Positions 28,128-36,746 of a stretch of DNA of 64,000 nt are shown here, piece after piece; within the stretch, counting starts at the first letter, position 1; the number at the start of each line of letters is the position of its first letter. The notes under the pieces are model-generated. The model searched no databases and was not told the DNA's origin. It worked only from the letters and a program-made list of their open reading frames with translations. The DNA is from Planctomycetia bacterium (lineage in GTDB: Bacteria > Planctomycetota > Planctomycetia > Pirellulales > JACPPG01). The translations under genes and the position numbers were made by a program. The DNA is taken from assembly GCA_016191115.1 (NCBI GenBank), contig JACPPG010000047.1, positions 62,001-126,000 on the forward strand. The letters are read 5' to 3'.

Positions 28128-29351
28128 TCACGCGCGTTCCGGTGCGGCGCCGTGCTCCGCTGTCGCGCGGTGCAAGCGCGGCCTGCCGCCGGGGGCGGCG
28201 GGCGGCTGCCCGTGCGTGCGGCGATAGAGCGTCCGCAAGACCTCGACGAATTCCAGGTACTTGCTCGACGAGTCGGGGAGCGTGCTCAGCACGTGCTTGC
28301 CCGCCAGGACCTGCCGGTTCCACAGGGCCTCGTCGTCCACCAGCTCGACGATCCGCACGGCCGCGGCCGCGGCATCGTCGGGCGGAAAATAAAGCGCCGC
28401 CTCCCGGCACACGTCGCGGAGAAACCCCAGGTTCGACGTCACGATCGGCAACCCCATCGCCATCGCCTCGGGGTACGTGGCGCTAAAGCACTCCAGCACG
28501 GTGGGCAAAAAGCAGATATCGCAAGTACGATAGAGCTCCGGCCCATCGGCCACGGCCACCGGTCCGATATTGTTGATGCGGGATTCGACCGCGAGCGCCT
28601 TGGCCCGGCGGTTCAGCTCGGCCAGGAGCGGCTCGTCGTCCTTGAGCGTGGTGACGAATTCGAAATCGATCTGGGGGCGGCGGGCCTCCAGCTCCTTGGC
28701 CACTTGCGCGATGATCTCGATCCGCTTGTGCTTGTAGGGAGCAGAAAAGCACAGGATGCGAACGCGCGATCCACGCGCTGGAAACGGCCGCAGACCTCCC
28801 TTGTCGAGATAGTGCTTGCCGCAGGTGTTCGACACCACGGCGATGCGGTCCAAGGGAAGCCCGACGCGGCGGTGGTAGCCTTGCCGCACGTACTCGGTCT
28901 GCACGACCAGCATGTCGCAGCGGCGATACCAATAGGCGCGGTAAATGGCGCGCAAAAACGTGGTGATCCACTCGCGCGGGAAGCTCAGCACGCGATAGGC
29001 ATGGATGTCGGCGTGCGCGACCCATGGATTGCCGGCCCCCAGCAGGTGCGGCGCCGCGAATTGCACGTAGGCCGGACCGCAGATGGTGAATACCAGGTCC
29101 GGCCGCACGCGGGCCTCGTGAGCCATCAGGGCGCGCCGGACCTGGCTGCTGGTGGCGGGCGAATCCTCGAAGACCTCCTCGTGCGGAATCGGCGCCGGAT
29201 GGAAGCGGCGCATCTGCTCGTGAACGATCCGCGACGTGGCAAAACGCCAGTCGATGCCCTGCGGATCGCGGAGCACCTCGCGAATGAAGGACGTAGCCAC
29301 CTGCAGCGCCCCGCCCGAGTTGAGCGGCGTTGTATTCAGCAAGATCTTCAT
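28128..29351 (-). CDS. GT4-like glycosyltransferase
   Basis: The 407-residue protein is a GT-B-fold glycosyltransferase of the GT4 type. It starts 'MKILLNTTPLNSGGALQVA', and the C-terminal half has the nucleotide-sugar region 'FLPTVLECFSATYPEAMAMG' with the conserved Glu-x7-Glu pattern. ATG 29351 is the natural start; the frame upstream to 29477 is Arg-rich and has no domain. The last 30 residues are low-complexity (Pro/Arg/Ala). No polysaccharide cluster surrounds it. The acceptor is unknown. Confidence 0.82.
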   Translation of the reverse strand: MKILLNTTPLNSGGALQVATSFIREVLRDPQGIDWRFATSRIVHEQMRRFHPAPIPHEEVFEDSPATSSQVRRALMAHEARVRPDLVFTICGPAYVQFAAPHLLGAGNPWVAHADIHAYRVLSFPREWITTFLRAIYRAYWYRRCDMLVVQTEYVRQGYHRRVGLPLDRIAVVSNTCGKHYLDKGGLRPFPARGSRVRILCFSAPYKHKRIEIIAQVAKELEARRPQIDFEFVTTLKDDEPLLAELNRRAKALAVESRINNIGPVAVADGPELYRTCDICFLPTVLECFSATYPEAMAMGLPIVTSNLGFLRDVCREAALYFPPDDAAAAAVRIVELVDDEALWNRQVLAGKHVLSTLPDSSSKYLEFVEVLRTLYRRTHGQPPAAPGGRPRLHRATAEHGAAPERA

Positions 29352-30172
29352 GCGGAGCGCCTCGTCGAGGCGTGGGGCGGGAGAAGCGGTAACGGGCGAA
29401 CGCGAAACGGCATGCCGCCGGGTGCGCAGAGACGTTCGGCGCGGCGACAAGAAAAGCGGCCAAGCGCCCCATGACATGATGAGTGCTGCGACGCTACTTG
29501 GACGTCGATCGTCCGTTTAGGCTGCCTCGGCGGCCGCGGTCGATCCAACCCAGGTTGATCCGGCGGGCAGGGCCGCTTGCGACCGGATGGCAAAAGCGAC
29601 CGCCGGCCGCGCGGCAAACGCCACGGGACCCACGTCGCGCAGACCGAGTCGCACGGCCGTGCTTGCCGCCGCATCGAATACGGTCAGGACCGATCGAACC
29701 AGAACGTCGAAAACCCGAACGGAAAAGCCACGGTCGCACGACCGCGAGCGCAATACTTGAGAATCCACTGAGCCACCCTGAAGAATGAAAACCGTGTGAA
29801 GGAAGAGTTCTAGGAGACGACTCTTGCTCGGTTTTCACTAGCAGCTCTGGATAGAATACCCCTGACCACAGGATACGATACCGGAGCGACCGCGTCGGCG
29901 TCAAGGATATTGACCAGGAGAACTGCAAAGTCCGGGGTCTGGCTCTCAATTCTTCCGAAGGACCTTCGGCCGACAAATGTGCCTGACCCCCTCTCCCAGG
30001 ACTTTGCAGTTCTCCTGGGATACTGACCGAATCTCCCGCGACGAGCGAAGTTGAGCAGCCAAAATGAGGGGGTCGCGGCCTGATTGCGGGAGGCGAATGA
30101 CCCGCCCACGGAAGGGGCTTTGGCTGGGGTTTCCCAGGGCTCCGGCCGGTCCCCGAACCAACGTAACCGCCC
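29352..30172. other. 821-bp divergent spacer, no clear gene
   Basis: The spacer lies between the divergent glycosyltransferase and hemW genes. It contains the family 2 repeat at 29915-30017. A small open frame on the minus strand (29517-29768) has no homology that I recognise and biased composition, so I do not call it a gene. Promoters for both flanking genes should lie here but I cannot place them. Confidence 0.5.
29915..30017 (+). repeat. Dispersed hairpin repeat family 2, copy 1 (short form)
   Basis: The ends are CAGGAGAACTGCAAAGTCC and its inverse, almost perfect. The next part of the stem pairs GGGGTCTGGCTC with GTGCCTGACCCC, leaving two T-T mismatches. The loop contains the palindrome CCGAAGGACCTTCGG. 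Compared with the other two copies it lacks about 20 bp (TTTTCGGCACATGCG) from the left arm. Confidence 0.85.
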
Positions 30173-31297
30173 ATGCCGCGTGCCGCGTACCTCCACGTGC
30201 CCTTTTGCCGCCATCATTGCGGGTACTGCAACTTCACGGTTGTGGCGGGTCGCGACGACCTGATATCCCGATACCTTGAGGCCATCGATCGCGAGTTGTC
30301 GGCGCTCGATAGCCCGCGCGAGGTGGACACGCTTTTCGTGGGGGGCGGCACGCCGACGCACTTGCCGCCCGACGCGCTCGAACGCTTGTTGGGCACCGTG
30401 CGTGGGTGGTTTGTGCCGGCCCCTGGACATGAATTCACGGTCGAGGCGAACCCAGCCGACCTGACGGCGGAGAAAACGCAGGTGCTTGCCGCGCACGGCG
30501 TCACCCGCGTCAGCCTGGGGGCGCAATCGTTCGACGCCGAGAAGCTGCGGCGACTGGAGCGCGATCACGAGCCGGGCGACATCGCCCGCGCCGTCGAGCT
30601 AGCGCGTGTAGCGGACCTCCGCGTATCGCTGGACCTGATCTTCGCCGCGCCGCACGAGACGCTTGCGGGATGGCGGCGCGACCTGGAGGAGGCCATCGCG
30701 ATCGGGCCCGATCACATTTCGACGTACGGCTTGACGTACGAGCGAGGGACGACATTCTGGGGGCGGTTGGCGCGCGGCGAAGTGGCGCGGCTGGACGAGG
30801 AGCTGGAGCGAGAGATGTACGTCGCCGCGATCGAGCGGCTCACTGCCGCCGGCTTCGAGCACTACGAGGTCTCCAACTTCGCCCAGCCGGGACAGCGGTG
30901 CCGGCACAACGAAGTGTATTGGGTGGGCGCCGAATACTACGCGGCTGGGCCTGGCGCCGCGCGGTACGTCGGCGGCCGCCGCGAGACGAACCACCGCAGC
31001 ACGACGGCGTGGCTATCGCGCGTGCTGGCCGGAGAGTCGCCGGTCGCCGAGCAAGAGACGCTTGCCCCGGAGGATCGCGCCCGCGAGGCGCTGGTGCTGG
31101 GCCTGCGGCGGCTGGCGGGGGTCGAGCGCGGCGACTTCGCGGCCCGCACCGGGTACGACGTCGATGCGCTCGCTGGCGCGGCACTCCCGGATTTTGTCGC
31201 GCGGGGGCTATTGGCCGACGACGGCCGCACGGTCCGCCTCACGCGCGAAGGCCTCTTGGTCAGCGACGCCCTGTGGCCGAAATTCCTGCGCGCGTAA
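30173..31297 (+). CDS. hemW: HemW, radical SAM haem chaperone
   Basis: The 374-residue protein is a HemW-type radical SAM protein, related to coproporphyrinogen III dehydrogenase but thought to insert haem into membrane cytochromes. The iron-sulfur motif CRHHCGYCNF gives Cys12, Cys16 and Cys19. The 'GGGTPTHLP' segment and 'ANPADLTAEKT' match the family, and the C-terminal HemN-type domain is present. HemW proteins lack the extra N-terminal region of true HemN, as here. It has no haem-pathway neighbours. It is divergent from the glycosyltransferase gene. Confidence 0.9.
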   Translation: MPRAAYLHVPFCRHHCGYCNFTVVAGRDDLISRYLEAIDRELSALDSPREVDTLFVGGGTPTHLPPDALERLLGTVRGWFVPAPGHEFTVEANPADLTAEKTQVLAAHGVTRVSLGAQSFDAEKLRRLERDHEPGDIARAVELARVADLRVSLDLIFAAPHETLAGWRRDLEEAIAIGPDHISTYGLTYERGTTFWGRLARGEVARLDEELEREMYVAAIERLTAAGFEHYEVSNFAQPGQRCRHNEVYWVGAEYYAAGPGAARYVGGRRETNHRSTTAWLSRVLAGESPVAEQETLAPEDRAREALVLGLRRLAGVERGDFAARTGYDVDALAGAALPDFVARGLLADDGRTVRLTREGLLVSDALWPKFLRA

Positions 31298-31463
31298 ACG
31301 CGCAATGCGCACCGTTCTCAAAGGTGCCGCTGTGCCGGCGTCAGTTTCCGCGACCGCGATTGCTGCGCAAGGACATATCGCGTCCAAAGTTTCGTCCATA
31401 GCGATCTCGGCACTCATCGCGAGCCTGCTTGAGGTAGATGGTGCCACGGCCCTCTCCAGGCGG

Positions 31464-31925
31464 TCAATTCCAGCGACGCTGAGGCGGATCGCGCAGCAGC
31501 GTGAAGAATTCCTCGATGCCGTCGGCAAGTAGAAGAAATCGCCGAACGCTTGCTTCAAAGAGATCTCACCACGACCCTCGGCCTCCGTGATCAAGATGAT
31601 CAACCCACCCGTGGGAGGCTCCCTATAGGCAGGATCTTGGGGGAACCGTTGTCGTCAAACAACACGAGGTCGCCGGGATGCGCTACTTCGGACGACGGAT
31701 GCGGCGCGCCAATTCCGTGCAGCGATGTGAGGAGAGCGGGGGGGCGCCGACCGGAGCGATTTCCGGCTCACTGAAGTATCCCTCATTGAAATCGAGAATG
31801 AATTGACGATAGTCCGGGGAAAAAGTCACGCCGATCCGGCGTTCCAACGCGTCAAGCGTCGATGCACTGGGCAACGGAAAACGCTCGCGGGCGAAGCGAA
31901 GGTATGCAAGGTCGATCGCGTTCAT
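31464..31925 (-). pseudogene. SMI1/KNR4 immunity gene, frameshifted
   Basis: Starting at ATG 31925, the first 60 residues closely match the intact immunity protein at 32112-32594 (ERFPLP...LERRIGVTFSPDYRQF). The frame then shifts. 'SLHGIGAPH...LFDDNGSPKILPIG' continues in another frame, 'LIILITEAEGRGEISLKQAF' in a third, and 'LADGIEEFFTLLRDPPQRRWN' in a fourth reading before the stop at 31464. At least three frameshifts are needed. Its start codon overlaps the stop of the toxin-tail remnant by 4 bp, as in the intact pair. Confidence 0.8.
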
Positions 31926-32067
31926 ATGGGGAGTGGCCTGGGGATTGCGTAATGATGAACGCCTTCCTCGTCAATCCATCCTGCCTCATGCGGGACGCCG
32001 TACGGGTAGTGATCAACGGCAGCGACTTCCGCCGTTTTCCGGGAATAAAACGCGGCGGCTTGAATAG
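31922..32067 (-). pseudogene. Toxin C-terminal tail remnant
   Basis: The segment encodes LFKPPRFIPGKRRKSLPLI, then after a frameshift HEAGWIDEEGVHHY. These match the last 48 residues of the intact toxin (LLRAPRFVPGKQRKSLPLF and REAGWIDEDGVHYY). Only the extreme tail is left. It lies directly before the decayed immunity gene and repeats the 4-bp overlap of the intact cassette, so it is the relic of a duplicated toxin/immunity unit. Confidence 0.75.
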
Positions 32068-32111
32068 TGTGGGCGACGACGAGAGTTCGAAATGTCGGCG
32101 CTGCATCCCAG

Positions 32112-32594
32112 TCAGACCCGCTCGAGATTTTCGCGGCGCCACGGTGGATCCCGCAGCAGATCGAAGAACTCTTCAATGCCGTCCGCCAAATAGTAGAAGT
32201 CGCCGAAGGCTTTCTTCAGGAAGATTTCTCCGCGACCTTCGAATTCGGTGATTAGAATGACGAGCCCTCCCATCCCTGTGTTCCCAATCGGCACGATCTT
32301 CGGAGGGTCGTTGTCGTCAAAGATTGCCAGCGTGGCTGGGCGGCCAAGCTCCGCCTCCTGATGCGATGCGCCGATTCCATAGAGGCATGTGAGCCCATCG
32401 TCGGGACAGCCCTCGCTCACGGGCGTGATTTCTGGCTCGCTGAAATATCCTCCATTGAACTCCAGCACGAACCGCCGATAGTCGTCGGGGAAGATCACTC
32501 CCACGCGTTGCTCGAGCAGGTCCAACTGAGATTCACTCGGCAGCGGGAACCGCTTCGTGGAGAACCTGTTGTAAGCGTACTCGATGTTCGTCAT
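32112..32594 (-). CDS. SMI1/KNR4-family immunity protein
   Basis: The 160-residue protein has the SMI1/KNR4 (SUKH) fold signature: 'LDLLEQRVGVIFPDDYRRFVLEFNGG' near the N-terminus and 'LVILITEFEGRGEIFLKKAFGDFYYLADGIEEFF' at the C-terminus (shown only in part as motifs). SUKH proteins are the main immunity proteins of contact-dependent and polymorphic toxins. ATG 32594 overlaps the toxin stop codon by 4 bp, which strongly couples the two. It would protect the cell from the nuclease toxin encoded upstream. Confidence 0.85.
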   Translation of the reverse strand: MTNIEYAYNRFSTKRFPLPSESQLDLLEQRVGVIFPDDYRRFVLEFNGGYFSEPEITPVSEGCPDDGLTCLYGIGASHQEAELGRPATLAIFDDNDPPKIVPIGNTGMGGLVILITEFEGRGEIFLKKAFGDFYYLADGIEEFFDLLRDPPWRRENLERV

Positions 32595-34045
32595 GCTACA
32601 CTGGGCTTCGGCTGAGAATAGTAGTGAACACCATCTTCGTCGATCCACCCTGCTTCGCGGCGAACCCCGTGGTCATCGATGAATAGAGGCAGCGATTTCC
32701 TCTGTTTGCCCGGAACGAAGCGAGGTGCTCGCAACAACGAGCCCGGGACGTACTTACCCCATTCTGCTTCGGCCATCCGGCGGTAATGTTCCACTTGCGC
32801 ATTGGTAATCTCGTCCATCTGGCCTTTGCGGGGACCAGCGACGAATTCACGCTTTGCGCTCGAAAACAGGCCCGCCGGGTGGACGATGAAAACGGAGCCG
32901 TCCTCCGCAGCGAAATGATAACTCTCCTGCGCCGTAGCGACGTAGTCAGGCTGCAGAGCGCCCGTCGCTTGTAGGACGTCGCGAGCGGTGAGGTATACGG
33001 ACAAGACCCCCATCGCTCTGCCCGTCGTCCCACCGCCCTTTGCAGACCGCCGGAATGCTCTTGGCGCGGCCGCAGATCCCTTGTGCGCCACAGGCGTATG
33101 AGCACCCTCCCGCACCAACTCCATCGCCTTGGAGCCCGGCGGCCCAGCATGGTTCCATTTGTACCCTTCGGGTCGTTGCCAGGATGGATCGCCCAGTTTC
33201 GCTCGCATTGCCGCGTCGGCCGCAACACTGTCTGCATTTGTCCCGGTAACTGTCTCAATGCGAACGCCCGCCTGGGCAGCGCTACCGCCGTAGTACGCCT
33301 CTGCCGGGAAGCCAACGACGGCGATGTAGCCATTCTCAAAGCGCACCTCTTTGCCGGCAACGCCCGCTTCTTGATTCTCGATCGAGTCATTGTATCGGAA
33401 GACGCCGTCGCCCTTCGTGCCTTTGATCCATGTTCCCCGACGGTCGGCTGGCAAGTGCGATTTTGTTGCCGGGATTTGCCTCGACGAAGGAGCATTGGCA
33501 GGCTTCGCAGCTTGATCGCCAGCAGCGACGTGCGGCTGGTCGGCCCCCGCAGCGCCAATTCCTCCGCCCTTTGGAGCCCATTCGCCGCCCTCAGGTGTCC
33601 CCTTTGGCTGACGAGGATGATCGGCCTCATCCCATTCTGTCAGGCTAGCCCAGTAGGTTTCGTTGCCGCTTGGCGAGGCGCCACGTTCCGTCTCGCGCTG
33701 TCGAGCCTCCTTGCGGCGCGGTGTGCTGAGCCTCTCTTCGGCGCAGGTGGAAATCTGCGCCGCCCACTGCAAAACCTCGCGGTCGTGGCGGGCTTCGGCC
33801 TCGGCAGCTTCGAGCGTGCGCAGCTCCTCGGCGTGCCGGCTCGGGAATTTGACGAGCCTTTCCAATTCTTCGCGTTTTTCTCGCGCCCTTGTTTCTGGAC
33901 TGACAATTCGCGGAATCGGCTTGCCGAGGATGGCTTGTGCAAAGAGCCAAGCCTCGCTCGGCGGCCAATCGTTGGGGACCCCGGCGGGCTCTTCGTAGGG
34001 ATCCATATATGTCTCTGCAGTGCCAAAAAAAGAGCCCGTACCCAT
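32591..34045 (-). CDS. Polymorphic toxin with WHH/HNH-like nuclease domain
   Basis: The product (about 484 residues) has an N-terminal region of unknown role, a charged coiled-coil part, and then the linker 'DEADHPRQPKGTPEGGEWAP', which resembles segments in phage MuF/portal-associated toxins. The C-terminal half holds a nuclease-like core: 'YKWNHAGPP' (Trp297, His299), 'MELVREGAHTPVAHKG' (His316, His321), close to the WHH class of HNH/Endo VII toxins. About 130 more residues follow. The SUKH gene behind it overlaps by 4 bp. The start is uncertain: ATG 34045 or ATG 34006, and a T7 run lies between them. The frame upstream of 34045 lacks domain character. No secretion-system gene is nearby. 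Confidence 0.75.
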   Translation of the reverse strand: MGTGSFFGTAETYMDPYEEPAGVPNDWPPSEAWLFAQAILGKPIPRIVSPETRAREKREELERLVKFPSRHAEELRTLEAAEAEARHDREVLQWAAQISTCAEERLSTPRRKEARQRETERGASPSGNETYWASLTEWDEADHPRQPKGTPEGGEWAPKGGGIGAAGADQPHVAAGDQAAKPANAPSSRQIPATKSHLPADRRGTWIKGTKGDGVFRYNDSIENQEAGVAGKEVRFENGYIAVVGFPAEAYYGGSAAQAGVRIETVTGTNADSVAADAAMRAKLGDPSWQRPEGYKWNHAGPPGSKAMELVREGAHTPVAHKGSAAAPRAFRRSAKGGGTTGRAMGVLSVYLTARDVLQATGALQPDYVATAQESYHFAAEDGSVFIVHPAGLFSSAKREFVAGPRKGQMDEITNAQVEHYRRMAEAEWGKYVPGSLLRAPRFVPGKQRKSLPLFIDDHGVRREAGWIDEDGVHYYSQPKPSVA

Positions 34046-34296
34046 AGCCGCGCGCCGCACACCTCTTGATAGCCCTGCCCACGCGTCGTGGCTCTGAAAG
34101 CGGGCCTGGCGCTCACAGAGCACCCAACTTTTGGCGGCCGTCGGGTTGCACCGGTCGGACCGGTTCTGCCGGGGCAATCGGCTGCATCGGGAGTCGATCT
34201 GCCTCGATTTGTCGCGGGTTCTTCGTCACTGCCTACTGCCTACTATTCCGTGCTACGTTTGTCTTGATTACCTTCACCTCAGACGCACATCCACGT

Positions 34297-34737
34297 ATGC
34301 CACCACTCATCTTCGAAACGCTGGAGCCGCGCCACTTCTTAAGCGGCGCGTCGTTTCTTCCGGCTGCCGACTTCGTCTCGGCCGCTGTGGTGTCCAGTCT
34401 TCCGGCCGTCAGCCCGTCGCCCAGCGTGCAGTCGCTTGGCGAGAACGCGTTGCCGGCGACCGATGTCCCGGCGATGTGGCCCGCGGCCGGCTCCTTGACG
34501 AACGCCGTCCCCTGGGCGCTCAGCGACGCGCGCATGTTGGCATCCGGCGGCGTCAAGCACATCGACGCGCTCGAGTCCGGTCAGTTGGGCCTCTTCGCAC
34601 CCCTAGCGCGGGAAGGGCACGGCGCTCTTTCCGACACACTGCGGGCCCAACCGCAGAAAGCGGATGCGGAAGCCACGCACGGCGTCACAGCGCCCGAAGA
34701 ATTGCCCGCCCCCCACCAAACCCCCAAACTTCGGTAA
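34297..34737 (+). CDS. Short LEPR-XLL secreted protein
   Basis: The 146-residue product starts 'MPPLIFETLEPRHFLSG', a clear LEPR-XLL motif at residues 6-16. In other planctomycete proteins this motif opens very large surface proteins such as the 1605-residue protease in this window. Here only about 130 Ala/Pro/Ser-rich residues follow, without a domain. It may be a truncated relic or a small secreted protein. It is divergent from the toxin gene, and the stop is followed by a spacer before lepA. Confidence 0.55.
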   Translation: MPPLIFETLEPRHFLSGASFLPAADFVSAAVVSSLPAVSPSPSVQSLGENALPATDVPAMWPAAGSLTNAVPWALSDARMLASGGVKHIDALESGQLGLFAPLAREGHGALSDTLRAQPQKADAEATHGVTAPEELPAPHQTPKLR

Positions 34738-34871
34738 CGACTTGCCATAAGCCGACCGGAGGTAGGGTGCGCTGTGCTGCGCACCGCAGCGCGATGTTGC
34801 AGGTCTGGTGCTTGCAAAGCACCCTACCGTCTGCGTGTCGCGAAGGCGGGCAGGATGCCCGCCCCCCAGCC

Positions 34872-36731
34872 CTACTCGGCCCCGGTGTCCAGCACGGCCA
34901 GAAAGGCCTTCTGCGGGATGTCGACATTGCCGACCGACTTCATCCGCTTCTTGCCTTCGCGCTGCTTGGCCCACAGCTTGCGCTTCCGCGTGATGTCGCC
35001 GCCGTAGCATTTGGCGGTGACGTTCTTGCGCATCGCCGAGATCGTTTCGCGGGCGATGATGCGGCTGCCAATGGCGGCCTGGATCGCCACTTCGAACATG
35101 TGCCGATCGATCTCTCCGCGAAGCTTCTTGACCACGGCCCGGCCGCGCCGGTCGGCGTCTTTGCGATCGCAGATGATCGACAGCGCGTCGACCCGCTTGC
35201 CGCCCACCAGGATATCCATTCGCACCAGGTCGGCCGGGAAATAGCCGACCAGCTCGTAGTCCATCGTGCCGTATCCGCGCGTGCAGCTCTTGAGCTTGTC
35301 GTGCAGGTCGTAGATCACCTCGGCCAGCGGCAGGTCGTAGACGAGCATGGCCCGTGTCGGCGACAGGTATTCGGTTCGCACGTACGTGCCGCGGCGGTCG
35401 TTGCAAAGCTGCATGACAGGGCCGATCGACTCGCTGGGCAACACAAAATTCACCCGCACCACCGGCTGGCGGAACTCCTCGATGTCGCCGGCGTCGGGCA
35501 CTTTCTGCGGGTTGTAAATCCGCAGCAGCTCCCCGTTGCGAGTCAGAATCTCGTACGTCACGTTGGGAGCCGTCTGCACGAGATCGAGGTCCGCCTCGCC
35601 TTCCAGCCGCTGCTGCACGATCTCCATGTGCAACAGGCCCAGGAATCCGCAGCGGAAGCCAAAGCCCAGGGCGTCGCTGGTCTCGGGCTCGAACTCGAAG
35701 CTGGGGTCGTTGATGCTGAGCTTGGTCAGGGCGTCGCGGAGCTCCTCGAAATCCTGCCCGTCGGACGGGTACAGCCCGCAGAAGACCATCCGCTTCGGCT
35801 CCTGGTAACCCGGCAGGGCGGTGGCGGCAGGCTCGCCGGCCGTGGTGACGGTGTCGCCGATATGGACCTGGCTGAGGGTCTTGATATTGCAAATCAGGTA
35901 TCCCACCTGGCCGGCCTGAAGCTGCTGGCACGGCCGCCGCTGCGGGGCGAATTGCCCCAGCTCGAGCACTTCGTGCACGTAGCCCATCTTGATGAAGCGG
36001 ATTTTCTGCCCCTTGCGGACCGTGCCGTTCATCAGCCGGACGTAGGTGATGGCGCCGCGGAACTCGTCGTAGTGCGAGTCGAAGACCATCGCCTGCAATG
36101 GCGCCTTGGGATCGCCCGCGGGGGGCGGAATCCGCTCGACGATCGCCGCCAGCACGGCCTCGACTCCTTCGCCCGTCTTGCCGCTGGCCGGCAGCACGTC
36201 GGCCGCGTCGATTCCCAGCACGGTTTCCATCTCGTGCATGACCTCCTCGGGCCGGGCATTCACGAGATCGATCTTATTCAGGACGGGCACGATCGCGAGG
36301 TTGCCGGCCATGGCCGCGAGGGCGTTGGCCACGGTCTGTGCCTCGACCCCCTGGCAGGCGTCGACCAGCAACAGCGCCCCCTCGCAGCAGGCCAGGCTCC
36401 GCGACACTTCGTACTGAAAGTCGACGTGGCCCGGAGTGTCGATCAAGTTCAGCTCGTAACCTTCGCCGCCGTGGCGGTAGCGCATGGCGACGGCGCGGGC
36501 TTTAATCGTGATGCCGCGGGCGCGTTCGAGCTCCATGTCGTCGAGCAATTGCTCGCGCAGCTCGCGCTTGGCGACGGTGCCAGTGACCTCGATCAGCCGA
36601 TCGGCGAGCGTGCTCTTGCCGTGGTCGATGTGGGCAATGATCGAGAAATTGCGGATGTGTTTGCAGTCGATCTTGGTCAAAGCCGTCTTCCTCTTTCCTA
36701 GGGGCCGCTTCGCGCGGGTTGCGTGAGCCAC
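34872..36731 (-). CDS. lepA: Elongation factor 4 (LepA) GTPase
   Basis: The 619-residue protein is LepA/EF4, a translational GTPase that binds the ribosome. The G1 motif AHIDHGKST is near residue 33, the switch region 'ERARGITIKARA' follows, then DTPGHVDF and NKIDL. The C-terminal LepA-specific domain is complete, with 'GYGTMDYELVGY' and 'KRMKSVGNVDIPQKAF'. The length is a little above the common 595-600, mostly in a basic N-terminal extension (about 18 residues). It follows the ROK kinase gene by 15 bp on the same strand. An open frame of over 850 codons on the other strand is a shadow of this gene. Confidence 0.96.
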   Translation of the reverse strand: MAHATRAKRPLGKRKTALTKIDCKHIRNFSIIAHIDHGKSTLADRLIEVTGTVAKRELREQLLDDMELERARGITIKARAVAMRYRHGGEGYELNLIDTPGHVDFQYEVSRSLACCEGALLLVDACQGVEAQTVANALAAMAGNLAIVPVLNKIDLVNARPEEVMHEMETVLGIDAADVLPASGKTGEGVEAVLAAIVERIPPPAGDPKAPLQAMVFDSHYDEFRGAITYVRLMNGTVRKGQKIRFIKMGYVHEVLELGQFAPQRRPCQQLQAGQVGYLICNIKTLSQVHIGDTVTTAGEPAATALPGYQEPKRMVFCGLYPSDGQDFEELRDALTKLSINDPSFEFEPETSDALGFGFRCGFLGLLHMEIVQQRLEGEADLDLVQTAPNVTYEILTRNGELLRIYNPQKVPDAGDIEEFRQPVVRVNFVLPSESIGPVMQLCNDRRGTYVRTEYLSPTRAMLVYDLPLAEVIYDLHDKLKSCTRGYGTMDYELVGYFPADLVRMDILVGGKRVDALSIICDRKDADRRGRAVVKKLRGEIDRHMFEVAIQAAIGSRIIARETISAMRKNVTAKCYGGDITRKRKLWAKQREGKKRMKSVGNVDIPQKAFLAVLDTGAE

Positions 36732-36746
36732 GGCACAGGGCGACGC

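Noticed and set aside
28050..29474. Plus-strand open frame of 474 codons
   Set aside because: It mirrors the glycosyltransferase gene codon by codon and shows no domain.
29517..29768. Small minus-strand open frame of 83 codons
   Set aside because: A weak AGGG precedes the ATG, but the product is Ala/Val/Arg-biased with no homology that I can recognise.
34131..36701. Open frame of more than 850 codons on the plus strand
   Set aside because: It is antisense to lepA, whose whole sequence is conserved. In GC-rich DNA the reverse frame of a well-coded gene often stays open.
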